A stretch of DNA of 49,618 bases from a virus: IMG/VR virus record IMGVR_UViG_3300032087_000961, positions 1 to 49,618 of that record. One strand, 5' to 3'. Each line of letters opens with the position of its first letter. The stretch's first letter is position 1. Below the pieces are notes generated by a model that worked only from the letters and a program-made list of their open reading frames with translations, did not search any database and had not been told where the DNA came from. This document shows, one piece after another, positions 38,629-47,281 of the stretch. Both the position numbers and the translations under genes were made by a program.

Positions 38629-39221
38629 TAGATAGCCTCTATTGCGCTAAAACTAATATTATAGAAACCATCTGAACTAATATCCCAATTCTGTTCATTA
38701 GACGCCAATCTAAATCTACTTTTAGGATATGTTAAATCACCAGTTGCTGTAGATGCGGCTTCTCTTAATGACGGCCAGATTTCCAATGTGCCATCGCCAG
38801 TTTTATCTAGCGTCACTTGATATAGCCTAGTGCTTGCTCCACTACCTAATGAAAAATAGTCACCTCTTAGTAGGGTAGCAGTGCCACTATTTAAATCAGC
38901 CGTCACGCTTGTATCTCCAGCAGAACCTGTAATAGTTAATGATGTGGCCGTACCTTGTGGACTATCGGCTAATGGTGGCCCTAATAAAAACGTACCATAT
39001 TGACCACGTAAGGCATTAAGCCAACCCGTCCATTTTTCAGCATTAGCTTCATTCATAGGTGGTAAAGTTAAATCTGCTTCCCAGCACATACCAGCGTGAG
39101 CAACGACTTGTTGAGCCATACTAAATGGTGATCGTGATACAGAAACCACATTTCTAGCTCTGAATGATATGCTTTGGATACCAGTGTGAGTTGGTAAATC
39201 TAGTGGATAAGATATAGCCAT
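38628..39221 (-). CDS. Minor tail protein
   Basis: The 197-residue protein has the start YPLDLPTHTGIQSISFRARN, then WEADLTLPPMNEANAEKWTG, LRGQYGTFLLGPPLADSPQG, and LEIWPSLREAASTATGD. Proteins with WLNALRG..GTFLLG next to tape measure and tip genes are frequent in alphaproteobacterial phages. It fills the distal tail role (lambda M-like position). The gene overlaps its neighbours by a single base. Confidence 0.7.
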   Translation of the reverse strand: MAISYPLDLPTHTGIQSISFRARNVVSVSRSPFSMAQQVVAHAGMCWEADLTLPPMNEANAEKWTGWLNALRGQYGTFLLGPPLADSPQGTATSLTITGSAGDTSVTADLNSGTATLLRGDYFSLGSGASTRLYQVTLDKTGDGTLEIWPSLREAASTATGDLTYPKSRFRLASNEQNWDISSDGFYNISFSAIEAI

Positions 39222-40624
39222 TAGCCAAATGCAGCCGAATAGCTGCCCCCTCTACGTCTTGCGTCTAATACTGCTGATTTAGAAGCTTCTACTATTTTAG
39301 GAAGCATAGACTGTATTTCAGAACGGCTTACACCCTCTTGAAAGTTATTGTATTGATTTATCACAAGCCCCTGACCGCCAAGCTTATTATTTGGTATAAT
39401 ATGACCTGATCTATGTGGTACTAATATTTCTGGGCCTCGCTCACCAACTATTGTAGCCCTACCACCAGTTACAGGCCCACCCATAGCGTTAGCTGGTAAT
39501 GATGGAATAGACTTCATTAGCATACCAACTAAACCAGTACCAACACCCGTTTCAGCGTTAAATGAGCCTACCAGACGCTGTACTACCAGCACTTTATACA
39601 ACTGAGCTATTATATCTCTAGCCATAGACCTAAAAGCGTCTTTAACTGATTTAGTGCCTGTTGAGATAGCCATAAACCCTTCTTCTAAGGTTGATTTCAT
39701 AGTATCAGCAAACGCTTGTGTACGTTTTTGCATGGCTTCTATAGCGTCTTTATTAGCTTTATCTACCATTTTGAAATACTTGCGTATGTCGATAAATTCC
39801 ATACCTTTTAAATCAGTAAATATTTGCTTAAAGATATTCTGATTTTTGTCCATTGTTTCACCAGCATCAAAGATAGCATCTTCTAGTAAAGCTATCGTGG
39901 CTGTTAGTGCTTCAACTTTTGTTTGTTGCTCTTGTATTCCATCAACTTCCACTATTAGCCCAGACAATTCTGGTGAAAGACGGGCTGCGTCTTTTACTTG
40001 CTGCATAAACTTTTTTACTCTAGTACCAACAAGTTCAGCCCTTAATTGTGCTATCTCTAAATGCTGCATCAGACGGGTTAGTACAGTTCCAGCCACTGTA
40101 GCCATTGCCTGTAAAGCATTTATTATAGCGTTAATTGAAAATATTAAGGCTTCTTTTACAGCGTCAAATGCAATTTTTAACCCATCAAGTATTGGCCTTA
40201 AACCCTCAAACGCTGGCTTTATATCAGCAAAAAACTGTTTAAAGTCGAATGATACACTTTTTGCGCTTTTACCCATCATAGCAATCGCACCACCAACAGC
40301 TATAATACCACCAATAATCATACCTTTAGGGCCAAAGATAGATGCTAACTGTGGGCCTTGCATGGTCATAATCCGTAGTGCATCCGTACCCATAGAAGCC
40401 TGAACAGCCATATCTTGAAACTGTAATGATGCTAAACCTAATCCACGGGTAAGACCCATATTAGACCGCACAACTTGATGTGTAGCCCGTGTATGACGCT
40501 GCATAACTTGGGTAGTTTGCGTCATTTGTCGGTTGACGTTACCTAGTTGCTGCTGAACCTTTTGCATTTGAGGAACAGCGTTACCAACTGCGTTCATTTC
40601 AAACGTAAGTCTTTCAGTGGCCAT
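39221..40624 (-). CDS. Tape measure protein (short)
   Basis: The 467-residue protein has an N-terminal helical coil (MQKVQQQLGNVNRQMTQTTQ), a hydrophobic Gly-rich segment (GPKGMIIGGIIAVGGAIAMM), long helices (LMQHLEIAQLRAELVGTRVK) and the terminal PVTGGRATIVGERGPEILVP found in many tape measures. Length sets the tail length. 467 residues would suggest a short flexible tail of roughly 70 nm, if 0.15 nm per residue applies. Its ATG overlaps the end of the G/GT frameshift product by 11 bases, as in lambda. Confidence 0.85.
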   Translation of the reverse strand: MATERLTFEMNAVGNAVPQMQKVQQQLGNVNRQMTQTTQVMQRHTRATHQVVRSNMGLTRGLGLASLQFQDMAVQASMGTDALRIMTMQGPQLASIFGPKGMIIGGIIAVGGAIAMMGKSAKSVSFDFKQFFADIKPAFEGLRPILDGLKIAFDAVKEALIFSINAIINALQAMATVAGTVLTRLMQHLEIAQLRAELVGTRVKKFMQQVKDAARLSPELSGLIVEVDGIQEQQTKVEALTATIALLEDAIFDAGETMDKNQNIFKQIFTDLKGMEFIDIRKYFKMVDKANKDAIEAMQKRTQAFADTMKSTLEEGFMAISTGTKSVKDAFRSMARDIIAQLYKVLVVQRLVGSFNAETGVGTGLVGMLMKSIPSLPANAMGGPVTGGRATIVGERGPEILVPHRSGHIIPNNKLGGQGLVINQYNNFQEGVSRSEIQSMLPKIVEASKSAVLDARRRGGSYSAAFG

Positions 40625-40766
40625 TCTTTTCCCGTTCCTCTTTTATTTTAAAATATGCGACCCACTCATTATATTCTGAATATGTCATTTCTTCAATTTC
40701 TGATATTGTCTTACCCAAATGTTCAGCAAGTGAAATGAGACTATATCTAAATGGATCGCTCCTTAG
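40614..40766 (-). CDS. C-terminal part of frameshifted tail assembly chaperone (GT)
   Basis: This frame is open without its own start. It begins right after the slippery site in the -1 frame and adds LRSDPFRYSLISLAEHLGKT, then ISEIEEMTYSEYNEWVAYFK and IKEEREKNGH (50 residues) to the 114-residue G protein. The EMTYSEYNEW segment is typical of gpT-like chaperone ends. The fused product (164 residues) would bind tape measure and tail tube subunits, as GT does in lambda. Its end overlaps the tape measure start. Confidence 0.82.
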   Translation of the reverse strand, partial: LRSDPFRYSLISLAEHLGKTISEIEEMTYSEYNEWVAYFKIKEEREKNGH

Positions 40767-41107
40767 TTTTTTTCCTGTTCCTCGGCTGTAATGTTTTCAA
40801 ATATAGCGCCAAATACAGTGGCAATAGTTCCAATAGTTTCACCCATTAAAACAGGTTTATCTTCTAGTGTGAAAACCTTTTCACCGTCTTTATCTTCACA
40901 CTTTCTAATAATTAATTCTACCATTCCTGACATTGTGGGATTTGTCAGAAAGTCTTTATTTTTACGCTGTAGAAATTCAATATCACGGGCTGTAATATAA
41001 TTAAAGAATAGGGTAAGGGGCTTATCATCCTCGCCCCATTCTTCAATATCTACTTGACCGCGTTCTTTATCAGCCCTTTTAGCTGCGATACGTTTTGCAA
41101 GTGTCAT
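40763..41107 (-). CDS. Tail assembly chaperone G
   Basis: The 114-residue protein has KRIAAKRADKERGQVDIEEW, LFFNYITARDIEFLQRKNKD and EKVFTLEDKPVLMGETIGTI. It lies between tail tube and tape measure genes, and ends at AAC-TAA immediately after a heptamer A AAA AAC. Position, size and slippery site identify it as the lambda G-type chaperone that is also made as a -1 frameshifted GT fusion. Confidence 0.8.
   Translation of the reverse strand: MTLAKRIAAKRADKERGQVDIEEWGEDDKPLTLFFNYITARDIEFLQRKNKDFLTNPTMSGMVELIIRKCEDKDGEKVFTLEDKPVLMGETIGTIATVFGAIFENITAEEQEKN
40766..40772 (-). promoter_or_regulatory. Programmed -1 frameshift slippery site
   Basis: The leftward mRNA reads GAA AAA AAC TAA. The heptamer A AAA AAC is a classic X XXY YYZ slippery site in the right frame, one codon before the G stop. 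Slipping back one base opens the 50-codon extension at 40614-40766. Confidence 0.85.
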
Positions 41108-41115
41108 AGTCCTAC

Positions 41116-41517
41116 TTATACAGTTGTTTCAGTTAATGCCCCATCACCTTGCACTGAAATGGTCATTTCTACAAGCCCATCAAATGTAGAATTAATAGTG
41201 CGTCCAGTAACAATAGCTGTACCACTGTAATAAGTATCACCAGATGTTGCACCTTCTGGATATAGATTTAGGGTTACAGATGCTCCAGCAGTAAGGGCCG
41301 TTTGGCCACCAGTATTGGTTTCATCCCAAAATACGTCAATTGAACCCGTAAACTGTTTTAGTGAAGCTACATAAGTCCTAGAGCTATCACCCATGCTAGT
41401 CGTTTCAAGTGTGTCGGCTGTTTCTTCGATGCTAAATGATCGAATTTCTGCTATTGCTGTGTCAGAACCAGCCGTGCCGACTTTGACCGTCCCTTCACTT
41501 CCTGTATGTGTTGCCAT
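41116..41517 (-). CDS. Major tail tube protein
   Basis: The 133-residue protein has MATHTGSEGTVKVGTAGSDT, IAEIRSFSIEETADTLETTS, MGDSSRTYVASLKQFTGSID and FDGLVEMTISVQGDGALTET. The ETADTLETTSMGDS...TGSID segment is typical of siphovirus tube proteins. It lies directly upstream of the G/GT pair (lambda V position). It stacks to form the tail tube. Confidence 0.85.
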   Translation of the reverse strand: MATHTGSEGTVKVGTAGSDTAIAEIRSFSIEETADTLETTSMGDSSRTYVASLKQFTGSIDVFWDETNTGGQTALTAGASVTLNLYPEGATSGDTYYSGTAIVTGRTINSTFDGLVEMTISVQGDGALTETTV

Positions 41518-41529
41518 GTCGGTTACTCC

Positions 41530-41973
41530 TTATTTGGCTGTTTCTACATCATTTATTGCTGTAACATATCTGATTGAATAAGTCAGCTTTGCAATACCTA
41601 ATATTTGGTCAGCTTCACCGTCAAATTGTATTTCAGTAGATGTTAAAACACTAAATTTAGCAAGACCGTTGACCGTAAAATCTCCAGCCATTGCCTCCTC
41701 GACTTGGACGGCTATTGCGTCCACATCATCATCGAACTTGCTTGTTTCACGAACATATATATCTATGTCTAACGTCAAGTCTCTGATAACGTCCGTAACA
41801 CCAGCGTTCATTCGCTCACTGGCTTCAGCCCCAGTATATACGCTTATAGCTGGTAAGTTTTCTTCATTGAATGGGTGTACCCTAGTAGTAAACACACGTC
41901 TTTTCACCAACGATACGTTTTGGCTTAGTAGAGTTGCTACCCTATCCCTTATCTGGCGTCTTACGTGTGCCAT
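41530..41973 (-). CDS. Tail terminator / minor tail protein U-like
   Basis: The 147-residue protein has MAHVRRQIRDRVATLLSQNV, TRVHPFNEENLPAISVYTGA, LTLDIDIYVRETSKFDDDVD and TSTEIQFDGEADQILGIAKL. This matches the lambda gpU pattern (R..IRDAV...L, LPA..VY...E) in size and position between the joiner and tube genes. It caps the tail. Confidence 0.78.
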   Translation of the reverse strand: MAHVRRQIRDRVATLLSQNVSLVKRRVFTTRVHPFNEENLPAISVYTGAEASERMNAGVTDVIRDLTLDIDIYVRETSKFDDDVDAIAVQVEEAMAGDFTVNGLAKFSVLTSTEIQFDGEADQILGIAKLTYSIRYVTAINDVETAK

Positions 41974-42288
41974 CTACTGCTTTTCCAATTGAATAACACT
42001 AACACCAGTTCCATCGTGGATATAAGCTACAACGCGATAATTTACACTATCTACAACTAGGAAATCATCTTCTGCTATATTGGGTATATCAGTGGTTCTA
42101 CAGGTAAATCGTGGCTGTTCCTGATGTACAGCAGCTATACCGCCAGCATCAACAGGAACAGTTTCGTTATCAAATATTCCCTTTATTGTGCTATCACCTA
42201 AACCCAACTTACGCTGATAAGTCACAGATTTTGCAAACTCCTCAACATTAAGCAGTAAGGTAATATCATCAGCAAAAGAAATAGCCAT
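41974..42288 (-). CDS. Head-tail joining protein (FII-like)
   Basis: The 104-residue protein (MAISFADDITLLLNVEEFAK) has VHQEQPRFTCRTTDIPNIAE and VDSVNYRVVAYIHDGTGVSV. A beta-rich joiner with a -Y-V-----DGTG--- end is the lambda FII pattern, about 117 residues there. It starts and ends with single-base overlaps or gaps to its neighbours. Confidence 0.72.
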   Translation of the reverse strand: MAISFADDITLLLNVEEFAKSVTYQRKLGLGDSTIKGIFDNETVPVDAGGIAAVHQEQPRFTCRTTDIPNIAEDDFLVVDSVNYRVVAYIHDGTGVSVIQLEKQ

Positions 42289-42503
42289 TAATCATCACTT
42301 TCTGGCTTTTCTAATTCTTCATCGGATTTCTTTAATCCGACACTTCTATTGCTTTTCTTGGGTGGCTTTGGCTTATCTGCTGGTTCAGCATAACCACGGT
42401 CAATTAACTTCTGGCCAATTCTGTCCATTACTTCATATTCCTCACCAGCCATAAGGTTTTCACCCGTTCCAGCAAAACACTTCTGTATAACTTTAATTTT
42501 CAT
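42288..42503 (-). CDS. Small capsid-module protein
   Basis: I choose ATG 42503 (MKIKVIQKCFAGTGENLMAG), which follows an AAGGA site, giving 71 residues. It contains AGEEYEVMDRIGQKLIDRGY and a Pro/Lys-rich charged end. It is similar in plan to 19420-19656 of the other half. It may be a head completion or decoration protein. The function is unknown. Confidence 0.55.
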   Translation of the reverse strand: MKIKVIQKCFAGTGENLMAGEEYEVMDRIGQKLIDRGYAEPADKPKPPKKSNRSVGLKKSDEELEKPESDD

Positions 42504-42557
42504 TTGTGTTTCCTTCATTGGCTTAAAAGTGGGGCATTGCTGCCCCACCTATTAATA

Positions 42558-45206
42558 TTAAGCTACTGATACCTCATCAGTGATACCAAAGCTTACAGCG
42601 TTTCTAACACCTACGTCTAGTTCAGCATGAAGAACCATTCTCACAGTTCCAGCTTTTGATCCACTGTATGGGTCAACTAGGATGCTTGGAGCGCCAAACT
42701 GAGCAATCATCAACTGGCTAAAATCACCAAAGATCAATGCTGAAGCGTCATTACCACCATCACCTGGGTCTAGTGTTGTTGGTACGTTTGATGTGAACTC
42801 AATTGGATAGCCATAAAGGTTATTCCACGGGTCATTCAAGATCATGACGCTATCAGTTGAAGATACTTTCGCTGTTGAAGCTAGTTTAGCTTTAACTGCT
42901 GGATGTGATAGGAAGCCAGCAGCATTACCATTAACAATGCCATTATCTTCCTCAACCAATTTCACTAGGTTGATAATGTCAGCCCAAGTAAGAGCATCAA
43001 CATCAGTACCTGTTGAAATATCTAGGTTGTTTACACCAGATGTATTTAAAATACCTGTTGGCTGACCGCTAGAACCAGAACCTTGAATTGCATAAAATTC
43101 AGTTCTGTCGGCTGCTGAAGCAAGTAAGTCATTTCTGATTATTTGCTCAATAGCTGGTACACTTTCCAACATTAACAAACGTGACATATCAACAAATGCA
43201 CCCATTGTTCTTGGCTGCAATGTAACACCACCGTCTGTTCCAGCACCATCGCCAACATCTGCTAATTCTTCTACAAATGCAGCATTAGCGCCAGTTGCTA
43301 GTTTTGGCATTTTAATTCTGTTGGTTAAACCACTTAGGTAAGTTGTTCCTAGACCGCCTAGAACTTGTCTAGCACGTAGCGCCTCAATGAACATATCACC
43401 ACGGTGTTCAGTTGGTACGAAATCATCAAATACAACTTCTGAACCTGAACCGCCAGTAGCTGCTGTTGATAACGGCCCTCGTTGCCCCCATGCAAAGTCA
43501 GGTACATAAACACCTTCTGCATCGCGGCCAACACGTGTGGCTATTTCATCATTGATTTCACGCTCGTAGCCAGCCTTACGCCAATCGCCAGTAATTTGAG
43601 CTTGGATCATTCTGCCAAGAGAATAACTTTTTTGCTCTTTTACTGGAGCGTCAACTTGTGCTGGAGCAATGTCTAGTGGCTTATCACCAATAGCATCAAG
43701 CAAATTACCACGGAATTGGTCTACTGACATACCGCTTGCAATTGCTTCATTACCTAAGTCGCGTTTATTATGCTTGGCTGCTAATGCCAAGATTTCAGCA
43801 TCGTTCTTTCTTGCGGCTCGAACTGCATCAGCTTTAACCGCGTCAAGATCAATGTCGTTTTTGACTTCTTCAGTCATAACTTCATCTCCTTCAGATGTTT
43901 GAGTTAAGGGTTCTGCTGGAACTGATCGTCCGACACCAACAAGACTTGACTGATCTGCTGGTACACTAACAATACTAATTTCCATTGGTGTGGTAGCAAC
44001 CCTGTAGTATTCTTCAGGGTCATCATCACGTTTTATTCGGCCATCAATTCGATAGCCTACACTGATGTTTTGTCTGATGCCATCAGTAACATCATTGAAC
44101 ACTTCTGAAGCTAGTCCACCTTTTCCAAAACGAACCATTGCCCGTAGACGTCGAGCATCTTCATCAAGTTCAACTCCTTCAATCACGCCAATTTGCTTTT
44201 CCATGTCATGATCTAATAACAATGGAGCGCGACCACTATTCAGAAAGTCTAAATTCATATTATCACGGGAATGGTCTATAACCTCCATCCCAAATGATCT
44301 TTCTACAGGTTCTTCTGTAGATACACCGACTTTTACACGTCTTTCATCAATATCAACGGCTTTTTCATCCATGTAATGGCCGCGTCTTTCCATATCTTCA
44401 CGTACAAATCTTTCTTCTTCTGTCGGAGCTTCTGCTTCAGTTTGCTCACCCATAGGCTTGGCGAAAGTAACAATATAAGCTTCTTCAGTTTCTTCTATAT
44501 TTATGACATGACGCTTTTTCATCGGCTCAGACCCTTTTTCATTTAGATCAATTGTATCATTTTTTTCATCCATTGTAACATCCCTTTTCTTTGATGACAT
44601 CGGATGACCTGATGGAAGTAAATCAGTGTCATGCTTGCCACTTCTAAATTTACCATTCCGCAAAGCATATAAATAACTGTTGACACGGGCATAAGCCCAT
44701 TGTTCAGGCGATTTAACACTTGGTCTTACGCTTTGTGGATTAGTCTTATATGCACCAATACCGCGATTAAATACAGATATTAGCGTTCTAGTGGTAGTAC
44801 GTTTAGACGCAACATTACCAACATCTTTATTATGATCTTCTGCTTTTTTAGCTAAACCTTTACGCACTGCATCAGTTACAGCCCTAGTTTCATCCTTTTT
44901 TATTCTATTCCGTATATTTTTTGACCAAGTAAAGCCAGCATTACCGCCCCATAAAGCCCATGCTATACGCCCGTTAGATGGATAACCTTCTTCACCTTGT
45001 TCAAATCCTTCAGCTTGCTTATCAACTTCATGCCGACTAAAAAAAGAATACATACGTAAAACAGTATCTTCTGATAGATTTTTACCACTAACAATATCCC
45101 TAGCACGGGCAATACCTACAGCCGTGCCACCTCTACCATGCTCAGATCGCCAATCTAGACCGCGCTGGGCTTCTGTTACCATTCCTTCAGTCGGCTTATA
45201 ACTCAT
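42558..45206 (-). CDS. Tripartite fusion: N-terminal domains, S78 prohead protease, HK97-fold capsid
   Basis: The product is about 882-885 residues (numbers from the 45215 start). The 45206 start is used because GATGAGTT overlaps the portal stop. Residues about 12-105 are a GLDWRSEHGRGGTAVGIARA domain with IAWALWGGNAGFTWSK. About 130-205 is a DUF5824-like domain (FNRGIGAYKTNPQSVRP). About 300-430 is a Peptidase_S78-type protease with LLLDHD (H336), QNISVGYRI (S385) and PMEISIVSVPAD (E412). From about 530 it is an HK97-fold capsid (SYSLGRMIQAQITGDWRKAG, LLASAADRTEFYAIQGSGSS). A linker with KNDIDLDAVKADAVRAARKN may act as scaffold. The protease probably releases itself during maturation. Confidence 0.85.
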   Translation of the reverse strand: MSYKPTEGMVTEAQRGLDWRSEHGRGGTAVGIARARDIVSGKNLSEDTVLRMYSFFSRHEVDKQAEGFEQGEEGYPSNGRIAWALWGGNAGFTWSKNIRNRIKKDETRAVTDAVRKGLAKKAEDHNKDVGNVASKRTTTRTLISVFNRGIGAYKTNPQSVRPSVKSPEQWAYARVNSYLYALRNGKFRSGKHDTDLLPSGHPMSSKKRDVTMDEKNDTIDLNEKGSEPMKKRHVINIEETEEAYIVTFAKPMGEQTEAEAPTEEERFVREDMERRGHYMDEKAVDIDERRVKVGVSTEEPVERSFGMEVIDHSRDNMNLDFLNSGRAPLLLDHDMEKQIGVIEGVELDEDARRLRAMVRFGKGGLASEVFNDVTDGIRQNISVGYRIDGRIKRDDDPEEYYRVATTPMEISIVSVPADQSSLVGVGRSVPAEPLTQTSEGDEVMTEEVKNDIDLDAVKADAVRAARKNDAEILALAAKHNKRDLGNEAIASGMSVDQFRGNLLDAIGDKPLDIAPAQVDAPVKEQKSYSLGRMIQAQITGDWRKAGYEREINDEIATRVGRDAEGVYVPDFAWGQRGPLSTAATGGSGSEVVFDDFVPTEHRGDMFIEALRARQVLGGLGTTYLSGLTNRIKMPKLATGANAAFVEELADVGDGAGTDGGVTLQPRTMGAFVDMSRLLMLESVPAIEQIIRNDLLASAADRTEFYAIQGSGSSGQPTGILNTSGVNNLDISTGTDVDALTWADIINLVKLVEEDNGIVNGNAAGFLSHPAVKAKLASTAKVSSTDSVMILNDPWNNLYGYPIEFTSNVPTTLDPGDGGNDASALIFGDFSQLMIAQFGAPSILVDPYSGSKAGTVRMVLHAELDVGVRNAVSFGITDEVSVA

Positions 45207-46695
45207 CTGCGTCACTCACTTCTGGCTGAACAGGTGCTTTAGCGCCAAATGGTTCAAATGCAGTCGATAGGCCATATCTTTCAGCCATTTCTTTATCAGA
45301 AGCTATCTGACTAAATAATTCTTCTACATCCCTTCCATAATTTGCAGCTATATCATTCATGCTCACAATACCGTTAGATAATGCTGTTACGTGAGCATTT
45401 ATCTCTCTTTGTGGATCAACCCAAGCAAAGCCACGGCCGCGAAAATGCAAGTTATCAGCAAATTTATCATACTTAGATATTGGTATCGGTATATCACCAA
45501 AAGATAATGCACTTTCTAGCCAGTTCCTGAATACTGGCTCACAAAAGTGTTCTATTATATATGATTGTAGTGTTTTGTAATGATCGCGTTCCTCAATAGT
45601 GCCTTGACGTATAGAACTATACGAAACACCCTTTAGATCATTTGATAAGCTTGTATAAGATACGTTTAAACCAGACGCGATACCGCGTAATACGGCCTGT
45701 TCAAATTCAGCAAATGCAGAAGTTGGATGGGCTGGATCAATCATCTTGAAATCATGCCCTGATGGTAACTGATAAACAGAAGCTGGAGTCATATCAATTA
45801 CAGGCACTTCATCATCTGTTTCATCATCACCAACAAATTCATCACCGTCTGGAGTGGTAATAATACCAAACTTAGCAGCCGCAGCCCTAGCAGCAACTAA
45901 CTCAGCTTCTCTATATCCATGCAACATCTTTAATGATGCTATTGCTGGAGACATAAACGGCTCACCTCTAGTTTGGTGCATCCTATTCTGTATGAATAAA
46001 TGTAATATTTCATTCGCTGGTACTCGAATATGTTTACGTTCAGCACCTACCGCAAAATTTAATGTATCATTTGGATGAGCCGTAAGAACATAATATGCCA
46101 CTGGCTTATGATATTCGTCTAGCTCCACACCCATTCTAATCTGGTTGCCATTTGCTGCTTTACCATTTTTATCTTGGTCAATCAGTTCAGCTTCAATAAA
46201 CTGCAATGCAAAACCGTCTCTAAATCGTCTATTTTGCACAAACTTAATAAATACTTCACCATCACGGGCTAACGTCTCACAGACATATCTTTGGCAATCC
46301 AACCAAGACATACGCCCACTTACTTCACAATTACCTAATCTTCCCCAAGCCTTAAACGCATTTTCTAGGATTGTATTACCAGCAGCGTCTAATGATCTAT
46401 CATCATTTGTAGCTCTGACCTGTAGTGTGAAGCCTTTTTCACCGACTACATTCGTTCTGATTAGGTTAAGAAATCTTTTTGCATATTCGTTATTTCTAGC
46501 TAAATCACGGCTTCTATTGCGTAAAACAGGCAAACTTGCACGTAATTCACTATCTGCTGATGAACTAGAACCAATGAAATCACTAAATAATCGACCTTGG
46601 TTAGCTCCAGCGTAACTTCTACGTCTTTTCCTACCACGCTTAACTAATTCTATATCGGCTTGTCTTTGTGGTAATAGAAAATCAAACAAGCCCAT
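45196..46695 (-). CDS. Portal protein (lambda gpB-like)
   Basis: The 499-residue protein has SYAGANQGRLFSDFIGSSSS, SRDLARNNEYAKRFLNLIRT, NVVGEKGFTLQVRA, WLDCQRYVCETLARDGEVFI and GLNVSYTSLSNDLKGVSYSS, with RQGTIEERDHYKTLQ after it. These are lambda-family portal hallmarks (ARDL.RNN..A.......NVVG.G). It lies directly after the W-like gene and before the protease-capsid gene. It is unrelated to the portal at 21919-24063. Confidence 0.92.
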   Translation of the reverse strand: MGLFDFLLPQRQADIELVKRGRKRRRSYAGANQGRLFSDFIGSSSSADSELRASLPVLRNRSRDLARNNEYAKRFLNLIRTNVVGEKGFTLQVRATNDDRSLDAAGNTILENAFKAWGRLGNCEVSGRMSWLDCQRYVCETLARDGEVFIKFVQNRRFRDGFALQFIEAELIDQDKNGKAANGNQIRMGVELDEYHKPVAYYVLTAHPNDTLNFAVGAERKHIRVPANEILHLFIQNRMHQTRGEPFMSPAIASLKMLHGYREAELVAARAAAAKFGIITTPDGDEFVGDDETDDEVPVIDMTPASVYQLPSGHDFKMIDPAHPTSAFAEFEQAVLRGIASGLNVSYTSLSNDLKGVSYSSIRQGTIEERDHYKTLQSYIIEHFCEPVFRNWLESALSFGDIPIPISKYDKFADNLHFRGRGFAWVDPQREINAHVTALSNGIVSMNDIAANYGRDVEELFSQIASDKEMAERYGLSTAFEPFGAKAPVQPEVSDADEL

Positions 46696-46696
46696 C

Positions 46697-47281
46697 TTAG
46701 AACCTCATTAATATAGTTGATGATGTTTTGCGGCCATGCTTTACATCAATCTTACGTTTTATAGCTTTTACTTCACGCCTGTAGTAATCACGCCAAGTTA
46801 ATAATTCATCAGGTGACATTTTGGTAAGTGACCGTCCAGCAATGCTATAACTACTCAAATCACCGTCAGCACGGTTTTCTAATACAGCTTCAATCTTATT
46901 AAGCATCTTTTCAGCGTGATCCCGTGGATCACTAGAAACGTCTAGATCAGGCCCAACATCTATTTCACCCGTATCAACAATGATCCTAGCACTATCGCTA
47001 TTACGTAAAACCTCTAGCTGGTAGTGATAATGACCCTCATTATAATCATCAGACGTAGTTGAAAGTATTGTAAATAGGTAATCATCATCAGACGCTGTAG
47101 CGGTGACACTAAATTCATTAGCTGTGCCAGTCGCTGATCTAGCTAAGAATGTAACCGTATATGCTGTGTTTGGGTAATCAGTGCCTAATGTCGTGTTTTT
47201 CCATTGGACAAAATCACCAACGGTAAAGCTTCTAGGTATTTCAGTTGGTGCATTTGTCGCGTCAAATAAATTAGCCATCAA
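46697..47281 (-). CDS. gpW-like head-tail joiner with N-terminal beta domain
   Basis: The 194-residue protein has a C-terminal segment (YSIAGRSLTKMSPDELLTWR, DYYRREVKAIKRK) that is the gpW-like motif (I.GRSLT..S...L...RDYY.REV). Lambda W is only about 68 residues. Here about 110 additional N-terminal residues form a beta-rich domain (FTVGDFVQWKNTTLGTDYPN, AYTVTFLARSATGTANEFSV, YHYQLEVLRNSD), similar to Ig-like phage domains. It lies between terL and portal, as W does in lambda. Confidence 0.78.
   Translation of the reverse strand: MMANLFDATNAPTEIPRSFTVGDFVQWKNTTLGTDYPNTAYTVTFLARSATGTANEFSVTATASDDDYLFTILSTTSDDYNEGHYHYQLEVLRNSDSARIIVDTGEIDVGPDLDVSSDPRDHAEKMLNKIEAVLENRADGDLSSYSIAGRSLTKMSPDELLTWRDYYRREVKAIKRKIDVKHGRKTSSTILMRF

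Noticed and set aside
39846-40403. Rightward open frame of 185 codons inside the tape measure gene
   Set aside because: It is the antisense of helical tape-measure codons, Ser/Cys/Ile-rich, without a start signal. The tape measure is well supported.
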